NCBI GenBank assembly: GCA_963556495.2 | Contig: OY747703.1 | Span: forward strand, 57,671,296 to 57,735,295 | Direction of reading: 5' to 3' | DNA from: Valencia hispanica | Lineage: Eukaryota > Chordata > Actinopteri > Cyprinodontiformes > Valenciidae | DNA length: 64,000 nucleotides | In this document: positions 21,561-33,761 of the stretch, in pieces | How the letters are laid out: each line of letters opens with the position of its first letter | How positions within the stretch are numbered: position 1 is the first letter of the stretch | Made by a program: the position numbers and the translations under genes | Notes under the pieces: generated by a model | What the model saw: only the letters and a program-made list of their open reading frames with translations | Databases searched by the model: none | Told to the model about the DNA's origin: nothing

Positions 21561-24156
21561 CTCTCTTTTTGGTGATTAAAACAATGTAACTGGTGGAAAG
21601 CCAATTACTGATCAACTGTTTGGCTCTTTGTGGTTGTTGGCAGCTTGGCATGGTTCCTTACCTTCTCTCTGCAGATGCATCAGGCAGGTGCTCAAGCTGG
21701 TCCTGGTTAGGGCCTAATCAACAGGCACTTTAATGTGGATAAAAATTGCTTCTTCCTTTAAACAAACATGAGGCAGCAGTCCTTTAGGCGTTTAGATATT
21801 TTATAAGTAGACTAGCCAGATTACAAGACAAACCATGCACCCAGAACGGTGCCATGGGTGAACTCCCCCGCACCCTCCTGTTCCTAATGATATATAATAT
21901 ATGGTAATCAAACATTATCTCCTTCAGTCCCTCCTACACAGTCTTGATGTCTGGTCCCACAAGGTTTGATCACATCACACTGTAGGGTAAAAGGAGCGAG
22001 GTCAGAGGGTGTCCTGCTGATATCTGCTGCCCACTGACATCTGTTTTAGCCACCTATTTCCTAGATGCATTTACTAACATGTAACCAGTCAATTAATTCT
22101 AATTACTACGAAATATTCCCGTCACAGCTTAAAGGAGCAATTGCTCCCTGAGGCAGACGCCAGATGGTTTTACTCACCAGTCCAAATCCTGGAAGCAGCT
22201 GCTTCTTGGTCCCCTTTCCAGTCTCCTCTCTGCTCCTCCAGTCCCTCCTCTTGAACCCACCTAGATCCACAAACTATTTACCTGCCTTTCCACCCTCAGA
22301 ACAGCACCACTGCCATCTCCACTCTGTAAACAATGAAAAAGGACAGTAAGAACTTCGCCTTCCACCTCTGCCTGCCAACCACAACAATTAGGGAACCACT
22401 TTCCCTCTCTGGGACTCCATCCTTCTTCAAGACTGGTAAGATCTCCATCTCCTCAAACAAGAAATATTCAACCAGCTTCTCATGACCAGTTATTTATCAC
22501 TTACCTTGATTGCAGTTTCGCTCCTTCCAGATTACTCATCCTACTGCCTCTTGATATTAATCCATCTCCTTTTATCAATAAACTCCATTCTTATCTCACA
22601 TTCTGTGTCCTCACTACAGTCTCTGATGCAGCATTATGTCCTAAATAGAAGAGGGTAAACAGCGTATCCAGCTGATGAGGCTTAAAAGACATATACATTT
22701 GAATATAACCTGCATAAGAGATACGAAATGCCATTAAATACGTGAGACCATTTTGATGCAACAATGCCTGCATGACTTTCTTCGAAACTTGCCACCACTA
22801 ACATGACAAGACAATGGTTTCCCCACATCTGCTCCTCGTTTATAGTATATAATGTAATTAAAGTAATTATAATTAAAGTAAATAATGATTTGACTGTACA
22901 CACTGATTAAAACACCTTGTCCTAAACTCACTTTTCACTCACTTTTCACTGACTACAAGAATAAAATAAAACCTGCAGCAAAAGAGAGGCGTAAAAGACA
23001 GAAACAAGAGACCCACTGATGGTGGGAGAGGAACTAAACGAAATGTCTCTACAAGGACACGAAAAGGTTGACAGGTTGCAGTGTGGTGGGAATTAAACTA
23101 CAGCTACATTTTGACTCCGACCAGAGCGAAAAGGAAAGGAAAAAGATAGCAGAAATGGAACATGAAGCCCCTATCATCTTACTGCTCTATTACATGATTT
23201 TGCACACTAACACACACACGGGCAAGTGCCACCCTCTGCATGCTTGCTTTTCTCACGGCCACATTACCAAAGGGATGCAGAGGACACAAATTACATTTTT
23301 CAGCACAAACAGATCCAATGAGGTGAGAAGAGTTTCAGGCAGTTCACCAAAACAGGAAATCAACAGAATAACCTGCAGTTTAACTGATACACCAGCCTTA
23401 GTGTTACGCTGTCTCGCTCTGCTGCACACTGCAGTTCATGACTGGTTTTGAGTAGTCAATTATTTTCTGTCCAGAACTGACACAACTGCCTGACTTGTCT
23501 GAGATGACACCATCAGTCAAAGCTGCTGAGCAGACACTCCTTCTGCCTCCAGATCCCATTAAGTTAAACAGCCTCAGCTACTTCCCAGCTACTTCTCTAA
23601 CACAATGCATTTTTATTGCTGTGCCTCTAAAATGTGTTGCATGAAGCATTGGAGCCACAGGGGTAAAGTTCCTACTCCGAGTGAAGGAGTAAAGATTGAA
23701 GACTGCATTCCTGGTAGCAGCAATTTTGGACATTTTACATTTAAATTGATGCAAAGTGCAGAGCATTTTGGCAACTCATAAAATAGAAGGCCAAGGCTTT
23801 TTTAAGGGTAGCAGAGTTTTTTTGAAACACATTTCACATAAATACCACAATTATTTGCATGTTGTTAATGATAAGTTTATTGATTGGTGCAGGTAAGGCA
23901 GTTTTAGCAGCCACAGGGCCCCCAAGTTTTAATCATATGGACATATGATGTAAATCCATTATAAATTAAACCTACCAGGTGTTAATAACTATCAAACAAG
24001 TATGAAGGTAATCAGATCAGGTAGAATCCACTTCAACAGACAGAGATGATGTTTTGGTCTGAAATCAACATGATTTAAAGGCATAGTTTGACTTCTAACT
24101 CCAGAAATAATGATACTCATGGGAATACAACTTAATACTGACATGATAGTCATATA
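21561..24156. other. No gene seen
   Basis: The pyrimidine-rich stretch 22190-22620, ending with ATCAATAAACTCCATTC, could be an LTR or LINE 3' end, but no partner or terminus was found. The remainder has only domain-less short ORFs. Confidence 0.4.
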
Positions 24157-24998
24157 CACTAATTAGGCATAACATTATGACCAGTATGGGTACCCCAACT
24201 GGTCTGCAGCTCTTTTAAGTAACACACTAGGATGCACTATGTATTTTTCCACCTTTCGATGAGAACCAGCATTACATTCTTCAGCAGTCTGAGCTACAGT
24301 TGCTCATTGTTGGATCGGATCACGTGGACCTGCTTTTGCTCGTGTGCCTCAGTGGGCCTTAAGCCTAGTTTATACTTTGCCACCACCAAGTTTTCACAGG
24401 CATGCACATCAAGTGGACACGTTTTCCTTTCAGACTTCTTCTTTGCCTGGGGAGTTTTGCAAAGCAATTCACCGCCAGGACAACAGGGGGCATAGCGCTT
24501 TTCTGGGGAGGTCCTGCCACTGCTGCAGTCATGTTTCTGGTCAACAACAACGCATTTACTTTTTTACTTTCAAACTAAAACTCTTCACTTGAACAACAGC
24601 AGCCCGTTTTAGTACTCAAGCACTCAGCGTTTGCATCAACGGATGATGACGCTGCGCATCTTCGCACCCCCTCTGATGGAGAAGAGTTAACAAGGCTTTA
24701 GATGCTGCTGGTTCACCACTGTTCCTTCGTTGGACCACTTTCAGTAGGTCCTGACCACAGATACGGACCAAGAACACCCAACAAGAGCTGCAGATTGGGA
24801 GATGCTTTGATTCATTCATCCAGCCATCATAACTTTGTCCTTGTGAAACTTGCTCCAATCTTTACAATTGCCTATTTTTCATGCTTCTAGTACATTAACT
24901 TTGAGAACTGCTCAATACATCCCCCCAACAAAAGGTGCCATGATAAAGGGGTTTTCACTTAACTTATTCAGTGGTCATAATGTTATGCCTGACTGTTA
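24157..24998 (-). mobile_element. Tc1-like DNA transposon remnant with 19-bp perfect TIRs
   Basis: AGGCATAACATTATGACCA (24165-24183) is matched exactly in reverse complement at 24972-24990. Minus-strand remnants near the right end correspond to the transposase N-terminal helix-turn-helix region (ALVGCS and WSNEGTVVN-like stretches). Most of the coding region is gone and a second element (24360-24702) sits inside. A related fragment lies at 29945-30210. Assignment to the Tc1/mariner superfamily is by recognition. Confidence 0.75.
24360..24702. mobile_element. Insert inside the Tc1-like element, probable MITE
   Basis: Tc1-like sequence stops at about 24360 and resumes at about 24703 (GGTTCACCACTGTTCC). 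The insert begins AAGCCTAGTTTATACTTTGC and ends near AAGGCTTTAG, so its ends are partly inverted. It contains GATGACGCTGCGC-type sequence seen in hAT-like fish MITEs. Boundaries are approximate. Confidence 0.45.
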
Positions 24999-25239
24999 TA
25001 TAATGCATTCACAGCAACTCAGGACACTGAAACAGGGAAAACAATTTATACAGACAGACTGACTGTTAAACCCACAGATAACTTCAAGGGTCCTAGTTGT
25101 CCTTACAGTCATCACAGTAGTCTGACTGTGGAACCAGTGAGTATATGAGTATTTTAATAACTGCACATTACTTTGGTTTTCTAATTTTGTCCTTAATGTT
25201 CTTAATTCAGCATTTTAAAGTTTTCTATTTTTTTCTATC

Positions 25240-25323
25240 TTTTCTATGTTTCTTGTGTTAATCTAAATGTGTTAATTTCCCTCTGGGATCAATAAAGTAT
25301 TTTTGAATTGAATTGAATTGAAT
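25240..25323 (+). mobile_element. LINE 3' tail
   Basis: TTCCCTCTGGGATCAATAAA followed by GTATTTTTGAATTGAATTG repeats. The same tail occurs at 41780-41820 (plus) and 62430-62480 (minus). Only the tail is recognisable. Confidence 0.6.
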
Positions 25324-25334
25324 GCTTCTATTAC

Positions 25335-25412
25335 CTGTCACTTTGCTGCTGTTACAGCTGAATTTACCCTTTTCCCAATAAATGATTATTCTATTCTATT
25401 CTGTTCTACTGT
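25335..25412 (+). mobile_element. Rex1-like LINE 3' tail
   Basis: It contains GCTGCTGTTACAGCTGAATT and ends in ATTATTCTATTCTATTCTG. It is the same tail as the minus-strand LINE at 5641-5698. It directly abuts the preceding LINE tail. Confidence 0.6.
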
Positions 25413-26815
25413 TCGTCTATGTGGGAGCACCCACACATGCCAGCACTCCGTTGTGAGCTTCTCCTTCATGCCAGGTAACTGCACGATGTGACCATCTAGC
25501 CTGATGCAAGTATGATGAAATCAGGAATCAGTTGATCAGCTGCTATACTTCAGAAGCTCACTTTAGCCATTTGTATCTGGGATTCCCTTTCAGTCTTGAT
25601 CCATATGACCATAAATGAGGGTTGGGATATGGGATGGTGGATGAAGCAGTAAACTGTGAGCTTTAACTTTTAGCTTATATTGTTTTTCACAAAGACAGAC
25701 TGAAACAATTAACAAATTACTGAAGCTCAGGGATCTCCAACTTCAGTCCTCTGGAGGGTGCCACTGTCTTGAAGCTTGTTGATGCATCCTCACCCCAACA
25801 CATCTGGATCAAATGAATGGTTAATGACCAGGCCTTTGCAAAGCTTGCTGACATGCCAAAGAGGTAATTCAGTCTTTTGATTCCAGGTGTTTTGGACTTG
25901 AGACACATCAAAAAGTTGCAAAGACTAGAGTTTGACACCCTGTTGAGATGTAGCAACAATTCATCTATCTTACTCCATCCTGCTATGACTTTAGACCATC
26001 TTAACATACAAAGATGCAAGAGTGGAATACTTGATTCTCTTCGCTTGAGGCAGATAATGACCCCAATCTAGACGAGCAGTCCAACTTTTCAGTTTGAAAA
26101 CCATGACCCCAGAAATCCTGACTCATGCAAGTTACTTCACATTCATCTGAAAACTGTTCCAGTTTATGGCCTCCTCATTGGCTGCAAGATGCTAACATAG
26201 CAGCGTTAGCAGAGTAGTGCTTCTTGGTTGCAAAGATGATCTAAACATTCAGGCACCAGTTAGGAAACAAAGAAAAGAAAGCTTGTTCTAACATTGGTCC
26301 ACACTTTCTCAGTCTGTAATTACTGGTATTTTGAGGTTAATACATAATTTTTTAGAACCCCTTGGCGTATACTCCTATGGCCTCTATGGTATATAGACTA
26401 GAGGAGAAACTCAGATGAACCTTTTTGAAAACAAAGACCTGATTTACCTGCTGTATATTTGGACCGAATAAATATAAACATGAGGTTAGCATTTATATAA
26501 ACAATGCACTCGGATACTGATTGTAACATCAAAGAGGAGGTTATTTTATATTAACATTTAATCTCCCATTCTGTATGAACCGATTGTAAGCTTTGAAACA
26601 CTGCCCAACAATCCCTACACACACTGAGTTTGAAGCTAAATGTTCTCTTTTGATCATTTGTTGAAAATGTTTGTTTGATGCTTTTGGGTTCTTCAACAAT
26701 TTAGAAGTTAGAGAATCACATAAATTACAGGGAGAACAAATCTGTACTCTGTTTATTGTATTCAATTTTAGACTGTTTTCAGAGATTTGGCTTGTTTTAA
26801 TTTTTCTAAAATGCT
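25413..26815. other. No gene seen
   Basis: Short overlapping ORFs only, for example 25717-26071 on both strands. No repeat recognised. Confidence 0.45.
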
Positions 26816-27128
26816 AAATGGCCTGTACTTGTAAAGCGGTTTGTTTAGTCCCTGAGGACCCCAAAGCGCTTAACACTATATTCAGTAATTTCACCCATTC
26901 ACGTACATGTTCACACACTGGTGATGGTAAGCTACATTGTAGCCACAGCTGCCCTGGGGTACACTGACAGAAGCGAGGATGCCACACACTGGTGCCACCG
27001 GGCCTTCTGACCACCACCAGTAGGCAGAAGGGGTGTCTTGCCCAAGGACACAATGACTAAGACGGACAGAGCGGGGGCTCGAACCGACAACCCTCCGGCT
27101 ACAAGACAAACTCCTAACCAGCGGCTCT
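26816..27128 (-). mobile_element. tRNA-derived SINE, copy 1
   Basis: The minus strand starts with a tRNA-like head: TGGTTAGGAG near 27120 as the A-box-like part, and GGTTCGAGCC (27076-27085) as the B box, the internal RNA polymerase III promoter. The body and tail (GCGCTTTGGGGTCC, then GTACAGGCCATTTAGC) match the plus-strand copy at 58313-58603. This copy keeps the head better than the other. It is not an expressed tRNA. Confidence 0.75.
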
Positions 27129-28438
27129 TAATTGAGAGCAGGAGCTTCTGTTGTCAAAGGCTCCTGTTTGGGAACACGGCGGCTTCCCGGTATTACAGAA
27201 CAGCATTTTCATGAACCATATTACCCACTCCTGCTCTTAGCTACCACGGATGTTACTGAGCCGAAGGACACTGCTTAGCTGCTCTTGTTTGTACCGTTCT
27301 CTTAGGCCATGTACACACATAGTCAGGTTTTTAAAAAACCAAATATACTCAACATATTTTTTTTAAACATGAACAAGTGCATTGTAAAGAACATTCATAG
27401 CCATGTGAAACCTGTAGGGGACAGTAATTCCCCAAATCTTATCCACTCTGAATAACTTTCTACTTTCTAAATTCTACATACAGCAGTAACTGAGCTTGTA
27501 CAAAACAAGCTAATATGAAGTCATACATGTTGTGAGTGTCGCATATGTGATGTCAGAGCATTTTTGTCGCGGGCAGTGATGTGTTGCGAAACCTAAAACC
27601 CCAGCTATTTATGTCCACAAGCAAATGCTTAAAACGGAGAATTCGCAAACCTTTACTTTGGTCAGAGTTTATTTAAAAAAATGTTTTTGATGTCGTAAAT
27701 CTGCATTTTCATGTGGATGACAGGCCAAATCTTAGAAAAATATCTTTGTTTTGTGAGAAACCCTGCTACGTGTGGACAAGGCCTTAGCGTACACATAAAG
27801 TAGAAGCAGACTAGACATCTAACTGTAATAATGTGTGGTAAAATGTTTCTTCCTGGAATTAGTCAGTGATGTTTGTGTTGTTTTGCAGCAGCAGCTGGAA
27901 GCTGAATGGAAGGAGCATCGCCCCATCACAGTGTCCTACAAAAATACAAAAAGTTATTTATCTCATATCATCTTTTGTTTTCACTCATACAAAAGTGTAT
28001 AAAAGGCAGCATAAAAAGAGAACATATGAAACCAAGAGAACCTCCAGGGTTAGAAACTCCAGAGTTAGAAACCGCAGCTCCATGGAAAAAAGGAACTCTG
28101 CACCGGTGATTAAATCATTAGACTCGCTGTGTGCTGTAACCCCTCCCACCTCACCTGTATAACTCATCCAACATCCTATCAGCTGGCTCAGGTAACAGCT
28201 AAACTCCTGATTAACTTTTTACCACTGTTGACACAGACAGTAGGGAAATCTAAAATATTCATTTCAGATTTTGTTTTACTTTGGTAGAAAACCTAAGTGT
28301 TGCAGTTTCCTAAAAAGAGAATATTTAAACTTTGATGTTATTTATTTTATATTGTATTATATACATTTTTGTTTTACCCAAAAACCATTGATTGGAAAAT
28401 ATACTGCAAGTACAGTCTGATTTTAAACATCATCATGC
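27129..28438. other. No gene seen
   Basis: AT-rich sequence with domain-less short ORFs. Nothing recognisable. Confidence 0.45.
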
Positions 28439-29235
28439 AGTGCCGGGGGCCCCTTGTCGGCCGGTCCCTTGTCGGGTCCCTGCTGGGGGGTGGGGTGCCC
28501 CTGGGCCCCAGCTCTCCGGCCCGCCCTGGCGCTGCCGGTTGCCGGCGGGGCCCGTGGGCTCGTCACTGCTGCCCCCCGGGCCCCTGCATAGTAGCCGCTG
28601 GATGTTCCCCTGGGGTTCTCCTTTGCTCCTCTCTTGGGGGATGCGGTCGGCCCCGCCGGGTCTGCCTGGGGCTCTGGGGGTCCTATGGACGTCTTTGCTC
28701 CGATCTCCTTCATGTCTGCATCGATTCCTGGGGGATGGATTGATGTCTGCTCACACCAACTATCGAACACTCTTATGGAGAAACCTTATATGCACCAGCA
28801 TGCTAACACACACACATAGATGTGGGGTCTCTGGTGTTTAAGGATATATTCTTGGGCTGAGGTTATCATTACTAAAGCTTGATTAATCGGTACCATGAGT
28901 TTTTCTGTGACATTGTTGTATTTATATATATATTTTTTGTGTGATGTGGTTGTGTAATTCTTAGTTCACAATGTTTGGTATGTTTTGTCAATGTTCCTTT
29001 TTCGTGTTTTGTTTTTCCCCCTCTCTCTGCCGTCCTGTGGGTATGGAGGCAGACTTCAATGTCTTCCTGTGTTTTCTTTGTTCCCCTTCCTCTCTTGTAT
29101 TTTCAACTCACCCTCTCTCTTGACTTTTTGTTTCCTACCTCTCTTCTTCATCTTCCTTCTTTCTTCTCCTTAATTTTCCATCTCCGTGTCCATAACATCA
29201 GGAAATAAAAACCCCAACAATTCATAATAAAGATT
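28439..29235 (+). mobile_element. GC-rich segment and downstream tail, probable LINE 3' part
   Basis: About 28440-28720 is strikingly GC-rich (runs such as GGGGGTGGGGTGCCCCTGGG) within AT-rich surroundings. After it come CACACACACATAGATGTGG, a pyrimidine-rich stretch (CTCTCTCTTGAC) and a final AATAAAGATTTTTC at about 29225. I recall this order of blocks from the 3' part of a fish non-LTR element, but no RT sequence is present to prove it. The 149-residue ORF at 28392-28841 reflects GC-rich composition, not a domain. Confidence 0.4.
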
Positions 29236-29479
29236 TTTCACACATATATCAAGTGGAGGACTTTAGCAAAAGCTGTACTGCTCCGCTTGTGAAAGTAAAT
29301 CTGTTGGGCTTCTACTTGGTACTCAGATACCAATTCTGAGCTCCACACTGCCAAACAGGACAAAAAAAACAAACAAAAAAAAACACGTTTTTTTCCACTT
29401 TGTTCCCTGACTGTACCAAAAATGAACTGAACCAAGACGTTGGGCATACCATTACACCCCTACTCATTTCTAATGTAAA

Positions 29480-29616
29480 TTTTGCGACCGTGGGATGAAG
29501 TCAGAGTACCCAGAGAAAACCCTCATATGCTAAGGGAGAACATGCAAATTGCAGCTAGAAATGCTCCATTCGGGAGACGGAGGTTTCCTGGATGGATGGA
29601 TGGATGGATGGATGGA
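29480..29616 (-). mobile_element. tRNA-derived SINE fragment plus (GGAT)n
   Basis: AGAGTACCCAGAGAAAACCC and GGAGAACATGCAAATT match the body of the SINE at 56633-56770. The array (GGAT)n at about 29590-29616 follows. The head with the pol III boxes is absent. Confidence 0.5.
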
Positions 29617-29814
29617 GACAATGTTTTGAACCAATGTTTACAACTTTTTCAAAGGTGGTGGCTTATATGGGAAGTTTAGTTCTAAGCATTGAATGTTGAC
29701 AGCTATATTTACTTAGTTTGATGTTGTTAAGTTAAGTGGCTTTTTTCTCTTTTACCCAAACAAAACATATGTATTTTTTGTCAGTTTTAAGCTAATGACC
29801 TGCTTTTTGTTGAT

Positions 29815-29893
29815 CTACAATGATTTGTAAAGTGCCTTGTGATGACATTTGTTGTAGATTGGCGCTATATAAATAAACTGAATTGAATTGATC
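29815..29893 (+). mobile_element. L2-like LINE 3' tail
   Basis: GTAAAGTGCCTTGTGATGAC followed by TTGGCGCTATATAAATAAAC and a TGAATTGAATTG end. It is the same tail as copy C at 18390-18446. The rest of the LINE is missing. Confidence 0.75.
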
Positions 29894-29944
29894 TGTCATA
29901 GCATCTGCCAAACAGTTTATTGCTCTGCCTTTCTCTTATCAAGG

Positions 29945-30210
29945 CTTGGGCCCCACAATGCCCCTAAATGTTGCTGTGTTATCTGGCACCAAGATGTTAG
30001 CAGTAGATCCTTTAAGTCCCAAAGGTTGGTATGCCGGGCCTCCAAGGATGGAACATGTTAGTCCAGCATGTCCTCAAGAAGCTGAATTAAATTTTGATAT
30101 GGGGAGTTTGGAGGGCAAGTCAATTCTTTAAACTTCTTATGGTGCTCTTCAAAACATGTTTGCATTTTGTGTAATGGCCCTGTTGTTACAGAGTGAACTT
30201 AAGTAATTAC
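29945..30210 (-). mobile_element. Tc1-like transposon fragment
   Basis: Contains TGGCACCAAGATGTTAGCAG and TCCTTTAAGTCCCAAAGG, sequence I recognise as the reverse-strand transposase 3' part of the same Tc1-like family as 24157-24998. The two pieces cover different portions of the element. No TIR is visible on this fragment. Confidence 0.6.
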
Positions 30211-30484
30211 TTCTGATGCAGAGTAGCAGCAGATTTAGGTTTGTACCTAAGGTCCAGGTATTTGTGTAAATGTGCAAATTATACAGATTTCTGAGCATTT
30301 GTTTGAATTTCTTGGACACATTTTGATAATTAGTGTATATTTTCCTACCAAAAGTTGAATATGTGTGCAGCAGCATTGCTCAACAATGGCTCCTAAATGT
30401 TCAGGAAATGTAAAAAGGTTGTGTTGATGCTAATACACGGGCCCTATGGTGAGGCGCTTTACAAGCCTATTTAAACTTTTTGTA

Positions 30485-31417
30485 TCTCTGAATGTTTTGC
30501 CCAGCAAACAGTGATTGACACCCTCCACAAGAAGGAAAAGAAAGGGGTAACAGCAGGCTTGAGATGATTGTGAAGCAGAGGCCGTTCAAATGTTTACCGT
30601 CTGGAGTCATAAGAAGGAACCTGCAGCTGGATTCCGAATCAAAGTTGCTTGAATCCAGTGTGACGTTTCAGTGATGATTTGGAGATGCTGACTTCAGTTT
30701 CCAGCTGGTCTTGGCAGCTGCTCACACTGTCAAAACTAACAACGCCTCCTTTAAGGGCCATGGTATCACTGTCCCTGACTGGCCAGCAAACTGGAGAATC
30801 TATGGGCTGTTGTATAGAGGAAGATGAGAGACACCAGACCCAACAATGCTGAAAGCAAATATTAAAGCAACCTGGCCTTTCTTAACACCCGGCAAACCCA
30901 AAAGCTGTTCGCCTCCATGTCACACTGCACTGATGCAGTATTTCATGCAAAAGGACAATCAATTAAATACACTTTTTGTTAGGTTGACATCTTTGTATTA
31001 AAGTTGTATGACATAGTTTGTATAGATTCTAATACATTTTCAACTCTAAGAAACAAAATGTTAGGTTTTGATTTAGTGTAAGCCATAATTATCAAAATTA
31101 TGTGACATAAATCCTGGTTGCAACTTTGATGCATTCAGTATGGTTAATTAAACACAGAAAGAAAACGTTTATGGTGTATGAAACTTTTAAGCCTGAGGCA
31201 GACTTAAGTTCACATATTTGTCTATTTATGGTTGAAAATCCTGGTATATAAAATGTAGTGATTTAATAAAACTGACTATTCTCGATGATTTACAAAGCTC
31301 ACATCCCACCAGTAAAATTAGGGCTCCAACAATATCCCTCTGAGTTTCAGTTCATAGCTTGGATAATTGCATTAAATTAATTTTAATCACATTCTAATTG
31401 ATTGAGATTCAACTGTA
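30485..31417 (+). mobile_element. Tc1/mariner-like transposon remnant
   Basis: Degenerate transposase sequence: GGGCCATGGTATCACTGTCC with TGGCCAGCAAACTGG, then GACACCAGACCCAACAATGC, then TGATGCAGTATTTCATGCAA. It ends in an AT-rich trailer with ACATTCTAATTGATTGAGA. This is the second half of a widespread Tc1-like element. The reading frame is broken throughout and the left terminus is not identified. Confidence 0.55.
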
Positions 31418-33299
31418 TACTGTAAATGAACTACTTCAGGGTGAAAACATGAGAACCTTCCAAAATGATAATCAGTGGCTGATTCTGTTTCCGACACAGA
31501 CCACTGAGGTTGAAAAAGACAACTTTGGTTGGCAGTTAATGGTTCTCCCCTCTCGATCAGATTATTCTCCTTCCCAATCTTCATCATCTCTTGATGTCCT
31601 TGTTAGTGCACAATTAGAAAGACAAGTCAAGTGTGATATGCCACAGTTGCCATGGTTACCACTAGTCCACCCCTGAAGCCATCAATCAAACTCGCAACCT
31701 GTAGATGCCACTTACCTCCCACCAGGCATGCAGAGGCATCCAGATGCATTATGATGATTATAAGCAGCCATAATTGTGATTGCTATGGTTGCCGTTGGAG
31801 ATGTATTTACCCTTTTCATATTCGGAATGCATTGTTTGCTCCTCACTAATTTACAATGCAGCAATTTATTTATATTTTTCATTCCAAGTCTTCTCTCTCT
31901 GTCTCTCACTAAGTGGCAGTCGATATGCAGGCAGTGGTTTAAATTTCTCAGCGGCTTTCTTTATTTCCTCCATTTGTCTCCGACCTGCAGAAGCAGCTGC
32001 AGCACTGCAGTTAGTCAGATTTCAAATATATTTGCGAAAATTGCTTTCTTTTTGACAGTTTGACAGCTTAGATCATTCAAATAAGGAGCAAGTCAGTTTC
32101 TGGAAAGTTTGACTTCAGTGAGAATATTTGTATTTTGCAGCTACGACACCATCTTTAACCCAGAACTGTTTCTAATCAATACTATAAGTATTTATTGCTG
32201 TCACTTATTTGACTAATGTGTTAGCACCCTCTTCTGCAGTAACCTTTCAGGGGGATACAATGTTATTGGCCGCTCTTAGTTTATACTTTAAATAAAGTGC
32301 ACTGTGTGCGGTAAATAAGGTTTCTGAAATATTCTAAAAACTTCTCTGGATGCAACCAGTGGGCAGGTTTGCAGCGACATGACTGTTCTGATGTGATGTC
32401 TGCATATCTTCATCTGTGTCAGTGAACAGGGTACTTTAGTTTTAGAGTTGATTCACACATCCTGCAAACACGGCAGCATACGACTCGCTGCTCCTGAAAC
32501 GTGTCATGATTGCTTTTAACAGGCAGCCTTAACAGCAACTTTATTAAAAATCTTTAAATAGTCACTACTAGGCTGTTGTAATACACATCCAAATCCTGGT
32601 TCAGTTTGTACCTCAGTTTAATGATCAAAGTTCTGTATGGAGTCAGTACAACACAACAATATGGCAAAAACAAGTGATTTCCATTCTTATTTCAGCAAAA
32701 CAAACATTTCTTGTCAGTGAAAGGACACAGGTGTGCCATTTTGACGATTTACAGAATAGAGTTTAAAAAAACCAGAAGGGACAGCCTAAGCTTACCCCTT
32801 GATACCAACATTAGTTTGACACCATACTGCTGTGTTGATTGCTTTCTTGTTCCTACTTGGGTTGCAAAAAGTAATATTGAAAGTTTCCCAACAGTCCTTC
32901 TGCAATCAGTCATGCAGAGATTCTAATTCAATAACATACAACAGAACCCTGGTATACCACGATAGAATATAACATAATCCAGTCAAATGTAGTTTATTTT
33001 GTCCGATGGTAAAGACGTTTTTTATTCCATGATGTATAGTCATAAACAATGTTTGAATAACTTCCTCCAGTACAAGAAAGCGGCGACAGTGGACGGTTGG
33101 TCATACCTCAACTAAAGTATTTTACACAACTTAACAATCCTTTAAAACTTAATTTATAATTTGGTATGCAGTTATAAGTGTCCAATGGTGTTTTTCAAAG
33201 AGTCTGGGTGAGATTTCATCATGTTTATCTGAAAATCCAAAAGATTGAATAATTTACACTTTACAAAGATTATTTACCATTATTTATCAGAACTTGTTT
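31418..33299. other. No gene seen
   Basis: No repeat signature was recognised. The 31640-32060 stretch has overlapping ORFs in three frames, which is a composition effect. It could include conserved non-coding sequence, but that cannot be judged from one sequence. Confidence 0.4.
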
Positions 33300-33745
33300 C
33301 CCTTTACCGGCCCTATCGTGCTCTCAGGTCTGCTGACCACCTTCTCATGTGTCTCTTGACTGCGCTCTTGAAGTGACGTGGGGAAAGAGCCTTTTCAGTG
33401 TGTGCCCCCAAAATGTGGAATAAGCTCCCACTTGAGATCAGACGATCTTCATCGCTCCATGTTTTTAAATCTCGAACAAAGACCTACTATTTTAGTTTAG
33501 CTTTTAAATAGCTCCAATGTTATTTCTGCATCATGGGGTTTGTCTGTCGTATGAGTTTCTTATCATTTGGGTCGGTTTGTTCATTACTTTGTGCTGCTTT
33601 TATCAAGTGTGTCTTTTTGCTCTGTCTTTTCGATTGTGTCTGCTTTTATATTTTATTCCCTGTACAGGACTTTTGTTGACTGCCATGTCATGTGTAAAGC
33701 ATTCTAGAAATAAAATGCTATGGTATGATATGGTTTGATACCAAT
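33300..33745 (+). mobile_element. L2-like LINE 3' end (second subfamily)
   Basis: The C-terminal coding remnant VCAPKMWNKLPLEIRRSSSL, then HVFKSRTKTYYFSLAFK, ends with TAG at about 33511. It is followed by a 3' UTR ending TAAAGCATTCTAGAAATAAA at about 33720. The same C-terminal motif (KLWNELP and FKSRLKAHYFNLAF) occurs at 55085-55500. The copy is 5'-truncated and frameshifted upstream of 33400. Confidence 0.75.
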
Positions 33746-33761
33746 ACACTGTCATGGTCTG

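Noticed and set aside
27076..27120. tRNA gene
   Set aside because: Only the A- and B-box-like parts of a tRNA head are present and they continue into a SINE body; no cloverleaf can be closed.
28392..28841. 149-residue ORF in a GC-rich block
   Set aside because: Overlapping long frames exist on both strands at the same place. This is due to few AT-rich stop codons in GC-rich DNA, and no domain is visible.
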